A program made the translations under genes and the position numbers. Under the pieces are notes generated by a model that was not told where the DNA came from, did not search any database, and worked only from the letters and a program-made list of their open reading frames with translations. From Chitinophagaceae bacterium (GTDB lineage: Bacteria > Bacteroidota > Bacteroidia > Chitinophagales > Chitinophagaceae), in assembly GCA_020847395.1 (NCBI GenBank), contig JADLCD010000138.1, forward strand, positions 1 to 64,000: a stretch of DNA of 64,000 nt, in the 5' to 3' direction. Below are positions 7,589-15,193 of the stretch, in pieces; positions within the stretch are counted from its first letter, which is position 1; every line of letters starts with the position of its first letter.

Positions 7589-8014
7589 ATGTATACAAAT
7601 CAATTTACAGATTGCGGTTCGCAATCACGCAGCATGAAACGGGAGTTCCACGGGTATCATCCATTTTTTAAGGAATTCCGCAGACCAAAATACAACGTAC
7701 CGATCAACATAATTGAAAATGAGAATGATTTTGAAGTACACGTTTTTGCGAGCGGGTTTGCAAAAGATGACATCAGGATAACGGTTACAAATGATGTATT
7801 ATTTATCAGTGGCGTAAAAGTGTTGCCCGATGATTATAAACCCAATTTCAGCAGGCAGGAATTTCCCATTAAAAACTTTGAGCGTTCACTTGCATTGAAC
7901 AATAAAGTAGATGCAGCGTTGATAGCAGCAAAGTATGAAAATGGCGTATTGATTATTATGCTGCCTAAAAATGAAGAAGCAAAAGTACAGGAGAAGGTGA
8001 TTGAAGTAATGTAA
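7589..8014 (+). CDS. Hsp20/alpha-crystallin family small heat-shock protein
   Basis: This 141-residue cytoplasmic chaperone holds partly unfolded proteins to prevent aggregation. The alpha-crystallin domain spans about residues 37-130: VPINIIENENDFEVHVFASG, then KDDIRITVTNDVLFISG and the closing AAKYENGVLIIMLPK strand with the family's typical NGVL motif. A basic, aromatic N-terminus (MKREFHGYHPFFKEF) precedes it. The C-terminal I-x-I tail is not clear. A strong inverted repeat 13 bp downstream (8027-8058) probably ends the transcript. Its place after the sigma cluster suggests stress control. Confidence 0.9.
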   Translation: MYTNQFTDCGSQSRSMKREFHGYHPFFKEFRRPKYNVPINIIENENDFEVHVFASGFAKDDIRITVTNDVLFISGVKVLPDDYKPNFSRQEFPIKNFERSLALNNKVDAALIAAKYENGVLIIMLPKNEEAKVQEKVIEVM

Positions 8015-8026
8015 TGCTTCTACAGT

Positions 8027-8058
8027 AATAAACACCAGTATTATGGCTGGTGTTTATT
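8027..8058 (+). terminator. Stem-loop terminator after hsp20
   Basis: AATAAACACCAG (8027-8038) and CTGGTGTTTATT (8047-8058) form a perfect 12-bp stem with an 8-base loop. The distal arm is T-rich and follows the Hsp20 stop by 13 bp. There is no long separate T run, so it may act in both directions or as an mRNA 3' stabiliser. Confidence 0.6.
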
Positions 8059-8096
8059 AAATCAAAGTCGTATATTAGTATACACAAAACAATCCT

Positions 8097-8504
8097 GTGT
8101 CAACTGCTTATTCAAAAACTCCACTTGCAAAAAAGCTGGGTATTAAAGAGGGATATATTATACGCATTATCAATGCCCCGGATTATTATGCAACCTTATT
8201 CTCCGACTTTCCCGAACAGGTAACAATTGTAACAGGCAAAAAGCAGAAAAAAGATTTTATTCATTTCTTCACAAAGCATGCAGAAGATCTGCGAAAGAAT
8301 TTACTCCAGTTTCGCAGTGAAATTTTTCCCGGCGGTATGATATGGGTTTCGTGGCCTAAAAAAGCATCAAAGGTTGAAACAGATATTACAGAAGATGTTG
8401 TGAGAGTTTTAGCTTTAAATAATGGACTGGTTGATATTAAAGTATGCGCAATAGATGAAATATGGTCGGGATTAAAGTTGGTAATCCCTCTAAAAGACAG
8501 ATGA
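8097..8504 (+). CDS. DUF3052 family protein
   Basis: This 135-residue protein starts at GTG 8097; no ATG lies near, and the family's conserved opening (YSKTPLAKKLGIKEGY) begins at residue 5, so this start is preferred. Other family-like stretches are IIRIINAPDYYATLF, an acidic or polar centre, FPGGMIWVSWPKKASKV and a final VDIKVCAIDEIWSGLKLVI. DUF3052 proteins are small cytoplasmic proteins of unknown biochemical role. The HAD phosphatase gene follows 33 bp later, so the two may share a transcript. Confidence 0.85.
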   Translation: MSTAYSKTPLAKKLGIKEGYIIRIINAPDYYATLFSDFPEQVTIVTGKKQKKDFIHFFTKHAEDLRKNLLQFRSEIFPGGMIWVSWPKKASKVETDITEDVVRVLALNNGLVDIKVCAIDEIWSGLKLVIPLKDR

Positions 8505-8537
8505 ATCTTATCTTCGCGCCACAACAAATCATAATTG

Positions 8538-9344
8538 ATGGATCTGTCAGGAGTTAAGCTTATCGCTACAGATATGGATGGTACATTACTCAATTCAAAA
8601 AAACAACTCAGCCCTTCTTTCTACAATGTATTTGATAAACTTAAGGCAAAAGGCATTTTGTTTGCGACTGCCAGCGGCAGGCAATTGTATAATTTGCAAA
8701 ACGAGTTTTTACCTGTAAAAGATGATATGATATTTATAGGCGAGAATGGAAGTTTTGTAACATATAAAGATAAGGAGCTGCTGGTGCAGCCATTAAATAA
8801 AGCCATTGTTCCGGAACTTATTCGTATTGCAAGAACTATCCCTGACGCCTACACGATATTGTGCGGAAAAAAACAGGCATATGTTGAAGATGCGAATGAA
8901 GATTTTATGAAAAATGTGGAAATGTATTATGACAGGCACACTTCCGTTGATGATTTACTAAAAGTAACTGATGATGATATGTTGAAAATCGCTATCTGCG
9001 ATTTTGCCGGTTCTGAAAAAAACAGCTATACTTTTTATAAACAGTTTGAAAATGAGTTACAGGTAAAAGTTTCCGGTAGTATATGGCTTGATATTTCAGA
9101 TAAGATGGCGAATAAGGGAAGAGCCATAAAAGCCCTGCAAAAGAAATTTAATATAAGCTTTGATGAAACGATGGTATTTGGTGATTATATGAATGATCTT
9201 GAAATGATGAAAGAAGCTTATTTCAGTTACGCTGTAGAGAACGCGCATCCTGAAATAAAGGAAACGGCAAGATTTATTACAGCATCCAATGATGAAGATG
9301 GAGTGATAAAAGTATTAGAGCAATTGCTGGATGAAACAGAGTAG
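8538..9344 (+). CDS. Cof-type HAD-IIB family phosphatase
   Basis: This is a haloacid-dehalogenase-type phosphatase of the Cof/HAD-IIB group, about 268 residues, acting on small phosphorylated metabolites in the cytoplasm. Motif I is DMDGTLLN (nucleophile Asp12 and Asp14 from ATG 8538). Motif II is FATASGR, motif III the Lys in SDKMANKGRA and motif IV GDYMNDLEMM. The C2B cap lies between motifs II and III. An in-frame TTG at 8535 precedes the ATG, but ATG is favoured. Substrate preference cannot be read from sequence. A 730-bp non-coding region full of repeats follows. Confidence 0.9.
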   Translation: MDLSGVKLIATDMDGTLLNSKKQLSPSFYNVFDKLKAKGILFATASGRQLYNLQNEFLPVKDDMIFIGENGSFVTYKDKELLVQPLNKAIVPELIRIARTIPDAYTILCGKKQAYVEDANEDFMKNVEMYYDRHTSVDDLLKVTDDDMLKIAICDFAGSEKNSYTFYKQFENELQVKVSGSIWLDISDKMANKGRAIKALQKKFNISFDETMVFGDYMNDLEMMKEAYFSYAVENAHPEIKETARFITASNDEDGVIKVLEQLLDETE

Positions 9345-9400
9345 AAGAGAATAATATCCAATTCAGCATTCACGCAATCGTTTTTTATGAAGGTAATAGC

Positions 9401-9748
9401 CGGCTAATTAACATTTTGATATGCTGACGATATAAAAAAACTTATACAAAACTGGCTTTACTTTATAGAAAGGTGACTATATTAAACCGCTTATTTTTTG
9501 AATAACTTTTTGGAAGTTTCGATCCGCAGCCTGCTATATTTCGATACCAGTATCCACGTTAGGCGCCTACTTTTACGTGGGATTTGCAATATGGCTGATT
9601 AAAGGAAATGCTCAGGTAGCGATATACAGTTCACAGGTCTCCTCAAAGTAAAAGGCAGCGCTCCCGCCTGGCGGGAGATACGATGCCACACCGGCATGAG
9701 GTGAAATGCCGAGAACTAAACATATCTGATAATTTAGAATGAAATATT
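9401..9748 (+). repeat. Dispersed structured repeat, copy B
   Basis: About 348 bp, clearly homologous to 14678-15016 from CGGCTAATTA to GAAATATT. Structure: a TAGGCGCCTA palindrome (9560-9569) between CCACGT (9554-9559) and ACGTGG (9575-9580); a perfect CTCCCGCC-T-GGCGGGAG hairpin (9661-9677); and ATGCC-ACACC-GGCAT (9683-9697). The block CAGGTCTCCTCAAAGTAAAA upstream of the hairpins is shared by all copies with small changes. No coding frame is conserved. It may be a structured RNA, a REP-like element or a non-autonomous mobile element. Confidence 0.85.
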
Positions 9749-9817
9749 AGTTTCAATAATTACAGATATTATGTACACTTGCCCCGCAATTAAAAATATT
9801 AATTGCTCAAATCTTTC

Positions 9818-9922
9818 GGGTACATTCCAAATTGTCGCTGGCTGGTGATACACCAGCCAGGGCGTCTGCCGTGGGCAGTGTCTTCACTGCCCACATGAAG
9901 CGCGACAATTTTAAATGCACCC
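9818..9922. mobile_element. MITE-like element with 21-bp TIRs and 8-bp target duplication
   Basis: A 105-bp non-coding element bounded by imperfect 21-bp terminal inverted repeats (9818-9838 and 9902-9922, 18 of 21 positions matching, beginning GGGT and ending AAATTGTCGC). It is flanked on both sides by the direct repeat AATCTTTC (9810-9817 and 9923-9930), as expected for an 8-bp target-site duplication. Inside are two perfect hairpins, TGGCTGGTG/CACCAGCCA (9839-9859) and GTGGGCAGTG/CACTGCCCAC (9871-9894). No transposase is encoded, so it must be mobilised in trans. It sits about 40 bp upstream of the fluoride riboswitch. Confidence 0.75.
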
Positions 9923-9962
9923 AATCTTTCAAATGATCGTTTTTCTTATATTTACCCTCTAA

Positions 9963-10026
9963 AGGTGATGGTGTTCCACCTATTTGAACCGTTCTCCGTA
10001 TATCGCGGAGTTCTGATGACGCCTGC
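9963..10026 (+). promoter_or_regulatory. Fluoride riboswitch (crcB motif)
   Basis: The sequence follows the fluoride-riboswitch pattern closely. AGGTG/CACCT (9963-9967, 9977-9981) forms P1 around GATGGTGTTC, AACCG leads into the CTCCG/CGGAG hairpin (9994-9998, 10006-10010), and TGATGACGCCTGC closes it. The pseudoknot partner GGTGT (9970-9974) pairs with ACGCC (10019-10023) with one G-U. It ends 50 bp before the CLC-type gene, so it should switch that gene on when fluoride is present. No clear terminator lies between, which suggests control at initiation of translation or an unseen terminator. Confidence 0.88.
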
Positions 10027-10075
10027 AAATCAATTTTGTTTTCATGAAGAAAGCAGCTATTAATATTTTGCAGGT

Positions 10076-11350
10076 ATGAAAAAAATAAAAAGTTCTTTTG
10101 AACAGGTTTTTATTCTTTCCCATCTTTTTAAATGGACAATTTTCTCGATCCCGGTTGCTGCGATAACAGGATCGCTGGTAGCACTTTTTTTGTGGTTGCT
10201 GGATGAAGCCACAAAATTAAGACAGCAGCAAAACTGGCTGCTTTTTTTGCTTCCTTTTGCGGGCGTCGTCATTTACTTGCTATATAAATATTTCGGCAAA
10301 AATTCAGAAGCCGGAAATAATCTTATTATAGATGAAATACATGAACCGGGTGGCGGTGTGCCGGCACGGATGGCACCGCTGGTATTAATCACTACAATCA
10401 TTACGCATCTTTTCGGTGGCTCTGCAGGCAGGGAAGGCACAGCAGTGCAGATTGGAGGAAGTATGGCTTCTTTGCTGGCCAAATGGTTCAGGCTTACAAA
10501 AGACGATACAAAAATTATATTGATGGCAGGTATTGCTGCCGGTTTTGGCGCGGTATTCGGCACACCGGTTACAGGTACGGTGTTTGCACTTGAAGTGCTG
10601 GTAATAGGCAGCGTAAATTATGCTGCGCTCCTACCTTGTTTTATAGCAAGCGTTCTGTCAAATCTTGTGTGTGATGCATGGAATATACATCACACACATT
10701 ATAATATTACGGTAATCAATACTGTTGATCAAACATTTTCATTTATCCATTTTAATTTTCGGTTATTGGTTACTGTTATAGCTGCCGGCATATGTTTTGG
10801 ACTGGCAGGTTATATGTTTGCAATGCTCACACATAACATAAAGCGATACAGCAATCAATTCATACAAACAAAATGGCTTATTCCATTTATCGGAGGCTGT
10901 ATTATTATTGTGCTTGCTTTTGTAGTTAGCAAAGATTACCTCGGACTGGGTGTTACCAACCCGGATGGTGGTGTAAGTATTATTTCATCATTTACAGCAG
11001 GCGGCGCCGGCTATTTCAGCTGGTTCTGGAAATTGTTATTTACTGCCATTACAATAGGCATGGGGTTTAAAGGAGGAGAAGTAACCCCTTTATTTTTTAT
11101 TGGCGCTGCTTTGGGTAATACCATTGCTATGCTTACCGGTGCGCCGGTAGATTTATTGGCAGGCATTGGCTTTATATCGGTTTTTGCCGGGGCAACCAAT
11201 ACGCCCATTGCCTGCACAATTATGGGCGTTGAATTATTCGGTGGCGAATATATTTTGTATTACGCTGTAGGATGTTTTACCGCATATTACTTTAGTGGTC
11301 ATGCAGGTATTTATTCATCGCAGCGGGTGGTTACGCATAAAGGGGGATAA
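10076..11350 (+). CDS. CLC-type antiporter, probable fluoride/proton exporter (CLC-F)
   Basis: This 424-residue CLC-family membrane protein has about ten or more hydrophobic segments. CLC signatures are GGSAGREGTAVQIGG (gating Glu120) and GMGFKGGEVTPLFFIGAALG near residue 330. The first loop reads GNNLIIDEIHEPGGGVPARM instead of the GSGIP of chloride CLCs, and the length is that of the short fluoride-specific branch without CBS domains. The fluoride riboswitch at 9963-10026 supports fluoride as the substrate: CLC-F proteins export toxic fluoride in exchange for protons. Databases may name it a voltage-gated chloride channel protein. An imperfect inverted repeat (about 11379-11454) lies downstream and may end the transcript. 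Confidence 0.88.
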   Translation: MKKIKSSFEQVFILSHLFKWTIFSIPVAAITGSLVALFLWLLDEATKLRQQQNWLLFLLPFAGVVIYLLYKYFGKNSEAGNNLIIDEIHEPGGGVPARMAPLVLITTIITHLFGGSAGREGTAVQIGGSMASLLAKWFRLTKDDTKIILMAGIAAGFGAVFGTPVTGTVFALEVLVIGSVNYAALLPCFIASVLSNLVCDAWNIHHTHYNITVINTVDQTFSFIHFNFRLLVTVIAAGICFGLAGYMFAMLTHNIKRYSNQFIQTKWLIPFIGGCIIIVLAFVVSKDYLGLGVTNPDGGVSIISSFTAGGAGYFSWFWKLLFTAITIGMGFKGGEVTPLFFIGAALGNTIAMLTGAPVDLLAGIGFISVFAGATNTPIACTIMGVELFGGEYILYYAVGCFTAYYFSGHAGIYSSQRVVTHKGG

Positions 11351-11525
11351 AGAAGTAGTGTAAGTGAAGACGGGCATTTTGTCGTTTCCCACAGGAGCAT
11401 AGACAGAATACCATTCCTATACTTTCCTGTGTGCCTCATGCTCCTATGTGGTGAATTAATTACCTGAATTAAAACCGGTTTCAAAAACTTCCCTTAATTT
11501 TCAAGCTGGTTTTGAAATTTTAGTG

Positions 11526-12314
11526 ATGGGCATACAAAACAGTATACGAACAGTAAATGTTACACGTTACGTAACTCCACTGCGTGAAGGCGGTTCACTG
11601 CCTGCTATTGCAGAAGCTGATGATGGCTTTTTGTATGTGTTAAAATTCAGGGGAGCCGGCCAGGGTCCAAAATCATTGATAGCTGATTTGATTGGCGGAG
11701 AAATAGCAAGAACGCTTGGATTAAAAGTTCCTGAAATTGTTTTTGCAAATCTTGATGAAGCCTTTGGCCGTACAGAGCCCGATGAAGAAATACAGGATTT
11801 ACTGAAAGCCAGCACAGGATTAAATCTTGCGCTGCATTATTTGTCGGGCGCTATTGCGTTTGACCCCGCAGTAAATAAAACATCTGCAATACCTGCATCG
11901 CAGATTGTTTGGCTCGATGCGCTTTTAACAAATGTTGACAGAACATCAAGAAACACCAATATGCTTATCTGGCATAAAGAGCTTTGGTTGATTGATCACG
12001 GCGCATCATTATACTTTCATCATTCCTGGCAAAATTGGGAAGAGCAGGCCAAAAAGCCATTCACACAAATTAAAGATCATGTGTTATTGCCCTGGGCATC
12101 TGATATTGATAAGGTGAATGAATCGTTTAAGAAAATACTTACACCAGAGCGTATTACGGAGATTGTATCATTGGTTCCTGATGAATGGCTTGTGAACGAT
12201 AGTGAAACCGCTGAAGAGCAGCGAAAGGTATATATTGACTTTTTGAATACACGCATTAACTCATCCGACATATTTGTAAAAGAAGCACAACATGCAAGAC
12301 AACAGGTTATTTGA
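11526..12314 (+). CDS. HipA-like kinase family protein
   Basis: About 262 residues from ATG 11526 (a GTG sits one codon earlier). It carries a HipA-type kinase core. LYVLKFRGAGQGPKSLIADL supplies the nucleotide-binding Lys. LDALLTNVDRTSRNTNML holds the catalytic Asp and Asn. LWLIDHGASLYF is the DFG-equivalent. It is much shorter than HipA (about 440 residues) and lacks the HipA N-terminal subdomain. The following DUF3037 gene overlaps its end by 23 bp, a recurring pairing of these families. No HipB-like HTH antitoxin is adjacent. The role is unknown; toxin-like or regulatory kinase activity is an inference. Confidence 0.85.
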   Translation: MGIQNSIRTVNVTRYVTPLREGGSLPAIAEADDGFLYVLKFRGAGQGPKSLIADLIGGEIARTLGLKVPEIVFANLDEAFGRTEPDEEIQDLLKASTGLNLALHYLSGAIAFDPAVNKTSAIPASQIVWLDALLTNVDRTSRNTNMLIWHKELWLIDHGASLYFHHSWQNWEEQAKKPFTQIKDHVLLPWASDIDKVNESFKKILTPERITEIVSLVPDEWLVNDSETAEEQRKVYIDFLNTRINSSDIFVKEAQHARQQVI

Positions 12315-12675
12315 ATATGCGGTAATTCGTGTTGTGCCGCGGGTAGACAGGGAGGAATTCCTGAACGTGGGTGTTATTCTGTATTCAAGAGATTATAAGT
12401 TTTTACAGGCTAAATATACCATTGATGAAAAAAGATTAAAAGCTTTTTCACCTGAGCTTGATATTGAGCTTGTGAAAAATCATATATGTGCTTTTGATAA
12501 AATCTGCTCCTCTGCTGTTGATGGCGGGCCAATTGCAACACTTAATATGGCATCAAGATTTCGCTGGCTTACTGCAACAAAAAGTACCATAGTGCAAACT
12601 TCCAAAGTGCATCCGGGGCTAACCAAAGATCCGCAGCAAACATTAATTAAACTGCATAATGAGTTAGTATTATAA
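12292..12675 (+). CDS. DUF3037 family protein
   Basis: This 127-residue cytoplasmic protein starts inside the end of the HipA-like kinase gene in another frame, so expression of the two is coupled. Family features are the opening FEYAVIRVVPRVDREEFLNV, then GVILYSRDYKFLQAKY, and a later SRFRWLTATKSTIVQTSKVH stretch. DUF3037 has no known reaction but is often found next to short HipA-like kinases, suggesting a partner, substrate or inhibitor role. Nothing else in the operon is visible; the next gene is 126 bp on with its own leader. Confidence 0.85.
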   Translation: MQDNRLFEYAVIRVVPRVDREEFLNVGVILYSRDYKFLQAKYTIDEKRLKAFSPELDIELVKNHICAFDKICSSAVDGGPIATLNMASRFRWLTATKSTIVQTSKVHPGLTKDPQQTLIKLHNELVL

Positions 12676-12800
12676 CAGCGCTATTATGCAGGTATATGCG
12701 TGAAAAGAGAAACGATAAACATGAGCATCTCACATTCATCTGCTGACTGTTCATGATTAACTTAACAATAGTATTCTGAATTAATAAACAACGATCAGCC

Positions 12801-13736
12801 ATGCTTAACAGACGCGATCTATTAAAGTATACAGGTATCACCACCATCGGTGCTATTTTACCAGGATTTTCCACATATGCGGAAACACATAAAAACGGTG
12901 CGGGTACCTTCAGGTATTGCCTGAACACAAGTACTATTATGGCACAAAAACCCGGGTTGCTTAAAATGCTCGATATAGCATCTGCAGCCGGCTATGATGG
13001 TGTGGAACTCTGGATAACAGATATTAAGGAGTATCTTAAAAATAATGCTGTTGATTCGCTGGCTAAATATATAAAAGATAAAAACCTTGTTTTTGAAAAT
13101 GCCATCAGTTTTACTACTTGGATGGTTAGTGATGATGCTAAACGCAGGCAGGGATTAAAAGATCTTGAAGAAGAAATGAAAATGCTTGCGGCGTTAGGTT
13201 GCAGGCGTGTTGCCGCGCCACCTTCAGGTGTTAAAAAAGGTGATGTGATTGATTTTCAGAAAGCGGGTAGCTATTACCGCGAGATACTGGATTTGGGAAG
13301 AAAATATGGCGTAATGCCACAACTGGAATTTTGGGGCGCTTCGGGCACATTATACAACCTGGGGCAGGCGTTGGCTATAGCCGCATCCGCCAATGACCCT
13401 GATGCACGTATCTTACCGGATGTTTACCATCTTTTCAGAGGCGGGTCAGGATTTAACGGGTTGAAACTTGTGAACGGAAACGCCATAGAAATTATTCATA
13501 TCAACGATTATCCTGCTTCCAAACCGGTTAATGAACAAACGGATGCAGACCGTGTATATCCCGGCGATGGCGCTGCGCCGTTAAAAGAAATTCTTACTAC
13601 ACTTAAAGCCATCGGAGGCACAAAAGTACTTTCGCTGGAATTGTTTAATAAAACTTATTGGCAACAGGATGCATTGCTGGTTGCTAAAACGGGTTTGGAA
13701 AAGGTAAAGAAGATTGTGGGAGAGGTGGTGAATTAA
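12801..13736 (+). CDS. Sugar phosphate isomerase/epimerase-like protein (xylose isomerase-like TIM barrel)
   Basis: This 311-residue protein has an export signal: MLNRRDLLKYTGITTIGAIL with a twin-Arg-like RR and a hydrophobic core ending near AETH. The mature part reads as an AP-endonuclease-2/xylose-isomerase-like TIM barrel, with metal-ligand-type acidic and His residues (GYDGVELW, QLEFWGASG, LPDVYHLFRGGS, EIIHINDYP, KVLSLELFNK). Such proteins isomerise or epimerise sugars or inositols, commonly in glycan catabolism. It is a single gene here; no neighbour indicates a substrate. Confidence 0.8.
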   Translation: MLNRRDLLKYTGITTIGAILPGFSTYAETHKNGAGTFRYCLNTSTIMAQKPGLLKMLDIASAAGYDGVELWITDIKEYLKNNAVDSLAKYIKDKNLVFENAISFTTWMVSDDAKRRQGLKDLEEEMKMLAALGCRRVAAPPSGVKKGDVIDFQKAGSYYREILDLGRKYGVMPQLEFWGASGTLYNLGQALAIAASANDPDARILPDVYHLFRGGSGFNGLKLVNGNAIEIIHINDYPASKPVNEQTDADRVYPGDGAAPLKEILTTLKAIGGTKVLSLELFNKTYWQQDALLVAKTGLEKVKKIVGEVVN

Positions 13737-13764
13737 TGAATAACCTGTGGCAGAAAAGTGGTGC

Positions 13765-14448
13765 TCAGTCTTTAGGAAGAAGTTTAAAGTTAAAATACTC
13801 ATGCTTAGTAAGGAGCGATATGACAGGCTGCACGTCTTTGTATACTAAATCTTTACTTCCTATAACTACAACCTTATAAGGGTCAATATGTTTTTTGTTA
13901 TCACTAATAAATGCTTCTACATCATCTAATTTTTTACAACTCAATGAATTTTTAAGTAAAGAAATATCCAGGCAAGTATCTTTTATGGTGATTATTAATA
14001 TTGTTGAATCTGAGAGATTGATATCTTTTGAAAAAGTATTTTCTTTTTTAATACGCTGTGCACGTATGGCAGATTTACCATCTGTAGAAGCAAATTTGTA
14101 GCGCTTAATATTCTCCGCAGTCAATATGTCGAGTGTTGTAACCATTTTACCAGGAGTAGTTACCGAATCATAAATAATGCTTAGCGGATGATTGGTGATG
14201 GTTCTTTTTTTGTTCTTAATCAGTTTTGCCAATGCTTTTTCATTTACCGCAACATATTTTTTTCCGTTAATTATCAATATATAATTGCTGTGAGTTAAAT
14301 CAATACAATAGTTATAATCCCGTGCTGATGCAATATCCGGTTTAGATTCTATTAATTGTAAATCTCTATTCGCAGAAGAGTCAATTTGTTGTCCAAAGCA
14401 ATTTGATAATATTAATTGGAATAATGCTATTGTTATGATTAACCGCAA
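13765..14448 (-). CDS. Secreted hypothetical protein with an ExbD-like C-terminus
   Basis: This 227-residue protein has a signal peptide (MRLIITIALFQLILSNCFGQ). I do not recognise the overall family. The last 35 residues (PYKVVVIGSKDLVYKDVQPV then LLTKHEYFNFKLL) resemble the periplasmic end of ExbD/TolR proteins, where a strand-helix-strand unit reads like VVIKADKDVPYGKVV. The N-terminal transmembrane Asp of ExbD is absent and no ExbB gene is near, so it cannot be a normal ExbD. The gene faces away from the repeat at 14678-15016. Confidence 0.6.
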   Translation of the reverse strand: MRLIITIALFQLILSNCFGQQIDSSANRDLQLIESKPDIASARDYNYCIDLTHSNYILIINGKKYVAVNEKALAKLIKNKKRTITNHPLSIIYDSVTTPGKMVTTLDILTAENIKRYKFASTDGKSAIRAQRIKKENTFSKDINLSDSTILIITIKDTCLDISLLKNSLSCKKLDDVEAFISDNKKHIDPYKVVVIGSKDLVYKDVQPVISLLTKHEYFNFKLLPKD

Positions 14449-14677
14449 GTGTTTAATGTTAGTTATTTAAAAGTACGGAGTTTTTATACGTGTTTCAGAT
14501 TTAATATCGCAGGCTTTATCTCAAATAAATGTATAGTGCAAATTCATCTTTTGAACAGGGATATAGCAAAACGACGATTGAACAAGAGGTTAAATGTTTA
14601 ACAATATAGTACTGCTGAACTTTTCCGGAAAATTATAATAGCACAGTAGTTTGTATCCAGGTTTGGGGAAAATTTGT

Positions 14678-15016
14678 CGGCTAATTAATAATTTGAAGTG
14701 CTGATGAAATAAAACAACATATGCCAAACCGGTTTGGTTGTATAACAAATGCATTAAACTACTTATCCATGAATACATTTTGGAAACTCCCTGCGGCAGC
14801 CTGCTATATTTCTATACCAGCATCCACGTTAGGCGCCTGTTTTTACGCGGGATTGTACTATGACCCAGTAAGGGGAATGCTCAGGTAGCGATATACAGCT
14901 CACAGGTCTGCTCAAAGTAAAAGTCAGCGCTCCCGCCTGGCAGGAGATACGATGCCACGCCGGCATGAGGTGAAAAGCCATGAACTAAAGGCAGTTGATC
15001 ATTTAAATGAAATATT
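14678..15016 (+). repeat. Dispersed structured repeat, copy C
   Basis: About 339 bp, collinear with 9401-9748 along its whole length. It keeps the TAGGCGCCTG near-palindrome, the hairpin CTCCCGCC/GGCAGGAG (14930-14946, one mismatch) and ATGCC-ACGCC-GGCAT (14952-14966). The loop differs from copy B by one base and the stem is intact. It occupies much of the 745-bp gap between the hypothetical gene at 13765 and the helicase at 15194; the remaining 180 bp shows no gene. Confidence 0.85.
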
Positions 15017-15193
15017 TTGAACCTGTGAGAGATTGCTTCTCCCGCCGCAACATTCATCCAATTCAAATCTTGATGCTGGCGAAATCGCAATGACGGCGGA
15101 AGTGTGTTGGTTTTAATGTCAGCAAAAAAATCCCCGAAGGCTACACCCGATTATTAATTAGTCTTTTAAAAACCTGTGAGGTATAAAAACATA

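Noticed and set aside
9807-10028. Minus-strand 73-aa frame
   Set aside because: It runs antisense through the MITE-like element and the fluoride riboswitch; these explain the sequence better.
14881-15090. Minus-strand frame in repeat copy C
   Set aside because: The frame is not kept in the other two copies of the repeat, so it is not coding.
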